A stretch of DNA of 10,974 bases, taken from positions 1 to 10,974 of the forward strand of contig CAKQMM010000022.1 in the NCBI GenBank assembly GCA_934254755.1. The letters are read 5' to 3'. The notes under the pieces were generated by a model. That model did no database searches. It was given only the letters and a program-made list of their open reading frames with translations, and was not told where the DNA came from. The number at the start of each line of letters is the position of its first letter. Positions within the stretch are counted from its first letter, which is position 1. The translations under genes were made by a program, and so were the position numbers. Of the stretch, positions 6,282-10,974 are shown piece after piece. This DNA is from an uncultured Clostridia bacterium. GTDB taxonomy: Bacteria; Bacillota; Clostridia; Christensenellales; Borkfalkiaceae.

Positions 6282-6310
6282 AGTATACAACACAATCTTA
6301 AAATTTTCAA
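6282..6310 (-). promoter_or_regulatory. Promoter of ppx
   Basis: TTGAAA (6305-6310), a 17-base spacer, then TATACT (6282-6287), each with five of six consensus matches. The start of transcription would be near 6275, giving a leader of about 65 bases. An inverted repeat (TTTTCAA 6304-6310, TTGAAAA 6318-6324) overlaps the -35 and could bind a regulator. Confidence 0.65.
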
Positions 6311-6356
6311 TAGGCATTTGAAAAAAAACGACAAAAAATTTTTATTTTATTTAAAA

Positions 6357-6746
6357 TCAGGGGGTTTTTGCCTTTTTTTGCAATTTATCCGCAAAAAACT
6401 GCACTGCCGATAAAACGATTAAAAAGGCTCCGAACGATTTTTTAAGCGCGTCCCCGCTTAAATTAGCCGAAATCATTCCGCCCGTAACCGCCGTAAACGC
6501 GGCGGGTATAACCGCGTAAAAAAGCCCCTTTAGCTCTACCATTTTATTTTTAAAGTGTATGACGAGCGCAACCACCGCCATCGGCACGAAGGATATTAAA
6601 TTGACCGCCTGACAAAGGTGCTGCGGCACCGAAAAAACTATGGTTAAAATCGGCACCAGCGCGGTGCCGCCGCCCATACCCATTCCGCCTAAAACCCCCG
6701 CTATCGCACCCGACAGCGCATACAATAAAAAATTACCTTTTAACAT
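6357..6746 (-). CDS. TauE/SafE (TSUP) half-permease, second of a pair
   Basis: At 129 residues this is half the usual 240-270 residue TSUP sulfite/sulfonate exporter. It has about four hydrophobic helices and the family glycine motif GMGGGTALVP at residues 23-32, then the NLISFVPMAVVALVIHF helix, and ends with a basic tail. TSUP proteins are built from two homologous four-helix halves, and this one matches a single half. The other half is encoded just upstream, so the two probably assemble as a heterodimer. The substrate is unknown; TSUP members move sulfite, sulfoacetate and related anions. The ATG at 6746 has a GGTGA site about six bases upstream and lies 65 bases after the partner gene on the same strand. 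No clear terminator follows, so transcription may continue into ppx. Confidence 0.82.
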   Translation of the reverse strand: MLKGNFLLYALSGAIAGVLGGMGMGGGTALVPILTIVFSVPQHLCQAVNLISFVPMAVVALVIHFKNKMVELKGLFYAVIPAAFTAVTGGMISANLSGDALKKSFGAFLIVLSAVQFFADKLQKKAKTP

Positions 6747-6752
6747 ATTTAA

Positions 6753-6757
6753 TCACC
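6753..6757 (-). promoter_or_regulatory. Ribosome binding site of the second TSUP half gene
   Basis: GGTGA on the minus strand, six bases before the ATG at 6746, within a GAGGCGGTGA stretch. Confidence 0.5.
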
Positions 6758-6811
6758 GCCTCGTAAACTCAACAGCGCAAAAAAACAAAGTTTATTTTAC
6801 CCCGCCACAGA

Positions 6812-7231
6812 CTAAAAAAACAGCAGTTTAACACCCGCCGCAAGCATAACCGCGGCAAACAGTTTAATTAAAAACCCGTTGCTTATTTTTTTGAGCAAAA
6901 GCGCGCCTATAATTCCGCCGACAACCACGCCCACCGTAACCGGAAGGTCGAGCGACAAGTTGAAATAACCTTTAAAAATATAAACCGCCGCCGAAATTAA
7001 AGTTATCGGCAAAATAAGCGCGATTGCCGTCGCGTGCGCTTTTTTGGGCTCCAACCCGATAAGCGTTATAAACGCGGGTACGGCAATCATTCCGCCGCCC
7101 CCGCCGAAAAGCCCGTTCAAAAACCCGGTTATAACCCCGGTTAAAAACATTAGTTTTTTCTTGCTTTTGGGCATATCGTAACCGATAAGGGTTTTTAAAA
7201 CCCCCGAATTTTCGCTTTTTGCCTTGAACAT
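6812..7231 (-). CDS. TauE/SafE (TSUP) half-permease, first of a pair
   Basis: This membrane protein carries the other copy of the TSUP half: a glycine motif FGGGGGMIAVP (residues 42-52 from this start), then HATAIALILPITLISAAVY, a second and third helix, and a short C-terminal helix ending LLFF. The start is uncertain. ATG at 7231 gives 139 residues with a polar 19-residue leader in normal codons. ATG at 7174 gives 120 residues and places the first helix near the N-terminus, closest to the partner in size. A TTG at 7288 is possible but reads into AT-rich sequence that does not look coding. None has a clear Shine-Dalgarno. A GGGTTTT-T-AAAACCC palindrome (7189-7203) lies just before the 7174 start. 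It is the first gene of a two-gene unit with the second TSUP half. Confidence 0.78.
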   Translation of the reverse strand: MFKAKSENSGVLKTLIGYDMPKSKKKLMFLTGVITGFLNGLFGGGGGMIAVPAFITLIGLEPKKAHATAIALILPITLISAAVYIFKGYFNLSLDLPVTVGVVVGGIIGALLLKKISNGFLIKLFAAVMLAAGVKLLFF

Positions 7232-7336
7232 ACAAAAAGTTTCTGCAAAACGGCGAAATTTAAACGAAAGAGTATGAAACGCAAGCAAAATTTTAAAAAG
7301 TTACAAAAAAATTCCGTTTAAAATCGCTCGTTAGTA

Positions 7337-7365
7337 TTGCAATTTGCGGGTTTATATTGTATAAT
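7337..7365 (+). promoter_or_regulatory. Promoter of the large surface lipoprotein gene
   Basis: TTGCAA (7337-7342), a 17-base spacer, then a perfect TATAAT (7360-7365). Transcription should start near 7372, leaving a leader of about 93 bases that contains two hairpins. Confidence 0.78.
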
Positions 7366-7404
7366 ATTGCTTGTATTACGTTATAAATTAAATTATTATA
7401 GCGC

Positions 7405-7444
7405 GCGCCCGTAAACGGGCGCTAACGACAGCCCTTTTAAGGGC
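7405..7444 (+). promoter_or_regulatory. Two leader hairpins before the lipoprotein gene
   Basis: The first hairpin has perfect seven-base arms GCGCCCG (7405-7411) and CGGGCGC (7416-7422) with a TAAA loop. The second has arms GCCCT (7431-7435) and AGGGC (7440-7444). GGGC of the first can instead pair with GCCC of the second, so alternative folds exist. The second hairpin ends 12 bases before the AAGGTGG ribosome binding site. The AAAAAA after it is not a terminator signal on this strand. They may set mRNA stability or translation. Confidence 0.45.
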
Positions 7445-7455
7445 AAAAAATTTTA

Positions 7456-7461
7456 AGGTGG
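7456..7461 (+). promoter_or_regulatory. Ribosome binding site of the lipoprotein gene
   Basis: AAGGTGG ends three bases before the ATG at 7465, a short but workable spacing for this AT-rich leader. It confirms the ATG that begins the signal peptide. Confidence 0.65.
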
Positions 7462-7464
7462 CTT

Positions 7465-10400
7465 ATGTTCAAAACGACTACTGCAAAACTTAAAAAACTT
7501 ATGCTCGTTTTATTCGTCGTTATGCTTACGTTCACGCTGACGCTTGCCGTCGCCTGCACGAAGAAGACCGACGACAATAACGGCAGTACCGATACCGGGA
7601 ACGACTCGACCGAAGAAACTACGACCGTAACCGACTATCAAGGCATTTTAAACGGCGACTTCGAGTTTAAAACCGACGATAAGACGAGTTATCCGTACCT
7701 TTCTTCGATTAACTGGACGCGTTCTTACGGCAGAAGCGTTAACTCCGCTCCGTCGTCGAAAGCATCCGGTATTATCGACACTACGGACGATAAGTATAAT
7801 TCTCTTTCCGCGGACGTTAAACCTGTTGACGGCGAAACGACTATCAACCCCCGCACGCCCTACTATTACGGTCTTGTTAAAAACGACTATGATAAAGACG
7901 ACGAAGCAAAGCGCGTAAACCCCAACGTTGCGGGCAGCAAAGTTTTGCTTTTGAACAACAACGTTACGGGCGGCACGGCGCAGAAAGTTACTTCTTCGTC
8001 GTCGGTAACCGTATCTTTTGAAAAGTACGGGCTTATATCCGTCTGGGTTAAAACCGAAATTAAGGACGCAACGAAGGGCGCGTACGTTTCGCTTGAGCCG
8101 ACTGTCGGAAGCAAAACCCTTGACCCCATCACGGTCAAAAACGTAAACACCGACGGCAAATGGGCTAAATTCACTTTCTATATTCACGGCAGCAACTTAA
8201 ACAACGCAACCGTTAAACTTACGCTCGGCTTAGGCGAAGGCAACGGCTCGCTTAAAGCGGGTTACGTTGAAGGTTTTGCATACTTCGATAACGCCGAATT
8301 TAAAGAAATAACCAAAAAAGAATACGACGATAGTTTAAGCGAGGCAATCAATTTAGATCAACCTATCGGTACGTGCGTATCTAACGGCGAAGCCGCGGAA
8401 TATAAAGACGAAGAAACGGCGAAAGCGAAATATTCCGAATTTAAATATCAGGTTAGCCTCGAAGATAATTTAAGCGTTTCCGCGATTAACCAGACCGACC
8501 TTATAACCAATAACGAATTCTTTAAAGACCCTAAAAACTTGGTCGTCAATATCGAAGGCAACAATAAAATCGGCTACAAAAAGGCAAGCGAAATAGTTGC
8601 CGACGGCGACGTGTCCGAAGACGTTAAAACGGCTGTCAAAGACGAAGGCTATGCGCTTAACGATAAAAAAGTTATGTACTTCGACTTTAAGACCGCTTCG
8701 TCCGCAACCGCAACGAGCAAACAGTTAACCCTTGGCGCAGGCAAATACGTAGCTTATTCTTTCCTTACGAAAGTTAAAGTTTCCAACAAATCGACCTACG
8801 GCTTGAACGTTAAGTATAAAGAATTAAGTTACGCGAACGCAACGAGCAGCGAAAACGGCGACCTCGATAAAGACGCCGTTTCCGTATTCAGCAATATAAA
8901 GGTTTACGAAGTCGAAAACGGCACCTACGGCGACTGGACTAAATACGTCGTATTGTTCAGCAACCCCACTACCGACGATATAACCTTTAACTTTTCCTTC
9001 ACCTTCGGAATCGATAAAGCAAGCAAAACGGTTTACCCCGACTTTGAACTTCCTTCCGGCTATGCGCTCGTAACGGACTTTACCGAATTAGGCACCACTA
9101 CCGACCCGGACGAAACTCACATGAGGTGGACGGAAGAAAAGTATAACGGCTTCATCTCTTCGAGCGAATCCGTTAAAAACACCTTGCTCGGCAGGTACTC
9201 TTCTTTCTCCGACGACGAGACGGAAGACGATAAAGACGACAGCTATAACTTAACCGCCGACAGTAGCCAACTTGCGGTTATCCCCAACAGACCCACCACC
9301 TCCGTAAACGGATTCACCTTTAAGTCGCTTAAACAAAACGACGCCGATATATCCGATAAAGTCGTGCACGGCGTTATCAACAGCAAGTATATCGAAAGCG
9401 GCAAATACGGCAAAAGCGGCGTCGAAATCGAAAACCTCGATAAGCTCGAAACGCTTAAAACCTATAACCTTAACACCAACGCTTACAATAAGTACGCGCA
9501 GGCGTTAGTACTCAGCAACAAAGAAGCGTTGTCTTCCGCGTTCATAACGACTAAGGCAACCTTGTCCGCTAACTCGTACACCCTTATAACCGTTAAACTT
9601 AAAGTTTACGGCGAAGCGGTTGCAAACGTTTACTTAACCGGCACCGATTACGATTACACCGACAAGCGTTACGGCGTTTTATCCCTTAAAGATAACGACG
9701 GGGTGCTTTACGAATTAAAAGCTACCGCCAATAAAGATACCAAAAACGTAAGCGCGTCGGAAGACGGGTTCATCACCCTTTCCTTCTACGTTGCGACCGG
9801 TAACAAAGACATCGACTACCGCGTTGAAATATGGAACGGCACGCGCGACGGGTCTAAAAACAGCAAAGGCACCGTTTATATAGATAACGTTTACGTTTCA
9901 GACGTTTCGTCCACCGACGTTGACTTAAACGGCAGATTTGCTTTTGAAAATACCATTGCAAGCGAATATAACTCGCTCGGCGCAGGTTACGAATTCAAGT
10001 CCGCAACCTACACCCGCGTCCCCACTACCGTTAAGTACACCACGAGCGACAAGAAGGAAGCGACCAAACAGGAATTATATCAACCCGGCGTTATCCTTTC
10101 GCAAAACGACGTTACCACTTTTGCTTACTACACCACCGTTGACGTAGAAAGCGAGCGCGACGATACCACCGCTTCGGACGACGACAACGAATCGGGCGAC
10201 ACGACCGACGACGAATACAAAGTTAACCCGACGGGCTGGTTGCAAGTCGTATCAATAATACTTGCGGTTGTTCTTATAATTGCGGTCGTTGCGGTCATAT
10301 TCAGAACCAACACTAAAAAGACGGCTAAGCAGAAAGTTAAAAAACAAGAATATTATCACCGCGACACCCGCGAAAAAGCTCTTAAAAAGATTGCCGCCGA

Positions 10401-10665
10401 CAAAAAGGCGATAAACGTTGAAAAAGACGAAAGCGACGATAAAGAGTACGATTACAGCGCGGCTGAAAACGTTGAAGAAACCGCTGAAGCGGAAGCAGAA
10501 CCCGAAGTTACGGAAGAACCCGCCGAAAGCGAAAACAAAGCCGACGAAACTGTTGATTTTAACGAACTCACTCAAGAACCCGTCGAAGCAACCGAGGCTC
10601 CCGAAACCGCTGAAGAAGCTACTGAAGAAGTAACGGAAGGCGAAAACGGCGACAAGCAAGAGTAA
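7465..10665 (+). CDS. Large surface lipoprotein with probable beta-sandwich repeats, C-terminal membrane helix and acidic tail
   Basis: This 1066-residue protein is of unknown function. Residues 1-30 are a signal peptide (basic start, hydrophobic core) ending at a lipobox-like AVAC, with Cys31 the likely lipidated residue. Residues 32-57 are a Thr/Asp/Asn linker. Three stretches look like galactose-binding-type beta-sandwiches: about 58-283 (starts LNGDFEF, ends AYFDNAEFKEI), about 345-545 (GDWTKYVVLFSN at 489-500), and about 610-815 (ends GTVYIDNVYVSDV). The NGDFE start and YFDN/YIDN strands are typical of carbohydrate-binding modules. An acidic Asp/Thr stretch precedes a single membrane helix at 925-946. 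RTNTKKTAKQKVKK follows, which predicts a cytoplasmic C-terminus, and the last 80 residues are very rich in Glu. No catalytic motif is seen. It is a one-gene unit with its own promoter and a strong terminator. Glycan binding is inference. Confidence 0.85.
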   Translation: MFKTTTAKLKKLMLVLFVVMLTFTLTLAVACTKKTDDNNGSTDTGNDSTEETTTVTDYQGILNGDFEFKTDDKTSYPYLSSINWTRSYGRSVNSAPSSKASGIIDTTDDKYNSLSADVKPVDGETTINPRTPYYYGLVKNDYDKDDEAKRVNPNVAGSKVLLLNNNVTGGTAQKVTSSSSVTVSFEKYGLISVWVKTEIKDATKGAYVSLEPTVGSKTLDPITVKNVNTDGKWAKFTFYIHGSNLNNATVKLTLGLGEGNGSLKAGYVEGFAYFDNAEFKEITKKEYDDSLSEAINLDQPIGTCVSNGEAAEYKDEETAKAKYSEFKYQVSLEDNLSVSAINQTDLITNNEFFKDPKNLVVNIEGNNKIGYKKASEIVADGDVSEDVKTAVKDEGYALNDKKVMYFDFKTASSATATSKQLTLGAGKYVAYSFLTKVKVSNKSTYGLNVKYKELSYANATSSENGDLDKDAVSVFSNIKVYEVENGTYGDWTKYVVLFSNPTTDDITFNFSFTFGIDKASKTVYPDFELPSGYALVTDFTELGTTTDPDETHMRWTEEKYNGFISSSESVKNTLLGRYSSFSDDETEDDKDDSYNLTADSSQLAVIPNRPTTSVNGFTFKSLKQNDADISDKVVHGVINSKYIESGKYGKSGVEIENLDKLETLKTYNLNTNAYNKYAQALVLSNKEALSSAFITTKATLSANSYTLITVKLKVYGEAVANVYLTGTDYDYTDKRYGVLSLKDNDGVLYELKATANKDTKNVSASEDGFITLSFYVATGNKDIDYRVEIWNGTRDGSKNSKGTVYIDNVYVSDVSSTDVDLNGRFAFENTIASEYNSLGAGYEFKSATYTRVPTTVKYTTSDKKEATKQELYQPGVILSQNDVTTFAYYTTVDVESERDDTTASDDDNESGDTTDDEYKVNPTGWLQVVSIILAVVLIIAVVAVIFRTNTKKTAKQKVKKQEYYHRDTREKALKKIAADKKAINVEKDESDDKEYDYSAAENVEETAEAEAEPEVTEEPAESENKADETVDFNELTQEPVEATEAPETAEEATEEVTEGENGDKQE

Positions 10666-10696
10666 ACCTTTCGCCCCGCCCGCTTAACCAAGCAAA

Positions 10697-10717
10697 ATAT
10701 GCGCCGAAACCGCATAT
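10697..10717 (+). repeat. Small hairpin before the main terminator
   Basis: ATATGCG (10697-10703) and CGCATAT (10711-10717) form a seven-pair stem with a seven-base loop, 31 bases after the lipoprotein stop. No T-tract follows; it may add 3' end stability. Confidence 0.35.
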
Positions 10718-10731
10718 AAGTAAACAAAATT

Positions 10732-10765
10732 AAACGCGCCGACCAGGTTTGGTCGGCGCGTTTTT
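10732..10765 (+). terminator. Strong terminator of the lipoprotein gene
   Basis: A thirteen-pair stem (AAACGCGCCGACC region 10732-10744 with GGTCGGCGCGTTT 10751-10763) has a six-base loop and is followed by TTTTT ATT. It is one of the two best terminators in the window. Confidence 0.92.
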
Positions 10766-10804
10766 ATTATATTCTATGCTTATAGGTTGAAAATACTTTT
10801 TTCA

Positions 10805-10974
10805 CAGTCATTCTTCGCTAACGCTCAAAATAACAGAACTATAAACATAACGTAGGGCAGGGGCTTGCTCCCGCCGCTGTTTATAAGGATATTTTTTTAT
10901 AGAACGAGCCAATCCCCCGGTTTTCGCAAAAATGCGAAAACACCCCCCCTTTAACAAGGCGGACAAGAGGCGGC
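10805..10974. repeat. Hairpin-rich intergenic tract, probable dispersed repeats
   Basis: The 309 bases after the lipoprotein stop contain no credible gene. Beyond the terminator are three hairpin-like units: TCATTCTTCGCTAACGCTCA (10809-10828); GGCAGGGGC (10856-10864) with GCTCCCGCC (10867-10875); and CCCCCGG followed by perfect nine-base arms GTTTTCGCA (10920-10928) and TGCGAAAAC (10933-10941), then a run of Cs and CAAGGCGGACAAGAGG. Units of this style recur between genes in many gut Clostridia genomes, from memory. Only one copy of each is visible here, so the repeat status is inferred. The window ends inside the last unit. Confidence 0.5.

Noticed and set aside
7648..8187. Minus-strand 179-codon frame inside the lipoprotein gene
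   Set aside because: Arg/Val/Phe-rich antisense translation of a repetitive gene, with no ribosome binding site or recognisable motif.
9938..10147. Plus-strand 69-codon frame inside the lipoprotein gene
   Set aside because: Out-of-frame Thr/Pro-rich reading of the repetitive gene with no start signal.
10252..10659. Minus-strand 135-codon Phe/Val-rich frame opposite the acidic tail
   Set aside because: Phe-rich antisense of Glu and Lys codons (GAA/AAA read as TTC/TTT). The hydrophobic look is an artefact of the tail composition.

Overview
The window looks like chromosomal DNA of a low-to-mid GC Gram-positive bacterium of the Clostridia type, possibly an uncultured gut lineage. The evidence is housekeeping-sigma promoters, protein families familiar from Bacillus and Clostridium (YkvI-like, YfmM-like ABC-F, XRE-cupin next to potA, YyaB-like PH domain), half-size TauE/SafE genes and a very large surface lipoprotein. 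The lineage is inference. No tRNA, rRNA, CRISPR array, transposase or phage gene was seen.

Layout. From the left edge, on the minus strand, lies the start of a polyamine-uptake operon: an XRE-cupin regulator followed by potA, which runs off the window. Its promoter has perfect -35 and -10 boxes and is followed by a cluster of TTACTAAAC-type repeats that look like operators. Next is a minus-strand two-helix membrane protein with a PH-like domain, with its own terminator. Divergent from it is a plus-strand ABC-F ATPase. A strong bidirectional terminator separates the ABC-F gene from a convergent YkvI-like membrane transporter. Behind that, also on the minus strand, are an unexplained structured stretch, a Ppx/GppA phosphatase, and a pair of half-length TauE/SafE (TSUP) permease genes. 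Divergent from these is a 1066-residue protein with a lipoprotein signal, probable beta-sandwich repeats, a C-terminal membrane helix and a long basic-then-acidic tail. It ends at an excellent terminator. The last 200 bases hold hairpin-rich sequence that looks like dispersed intergenic repeats.

How the genes relate. The regulator and potA form one unit, probably controlling spermidine/putrescine uptake. The two TSUP halves probably make one anion exporter. The remaining genes are single units with their own promoters or terminators, and nothing ties them into one pathway.

Most notable signals: (1) three genes (PH-domain, ABC-F, YkvI-like) have no Shine-Dalgarno and a -10 box only 6-8 bases before the ATG, so their mRNAs may be leaderless, while five other genes in the window have recognisable ribosome binding sites; (2) the helically phased repeat cluster just after the polyamine operon promoter; (3) a roughly 80-base foldable element after ppx; (4) the doubly anchored giant surface protein with paired hairpins in its leader. 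I see no clear undescribed multi-gene system.
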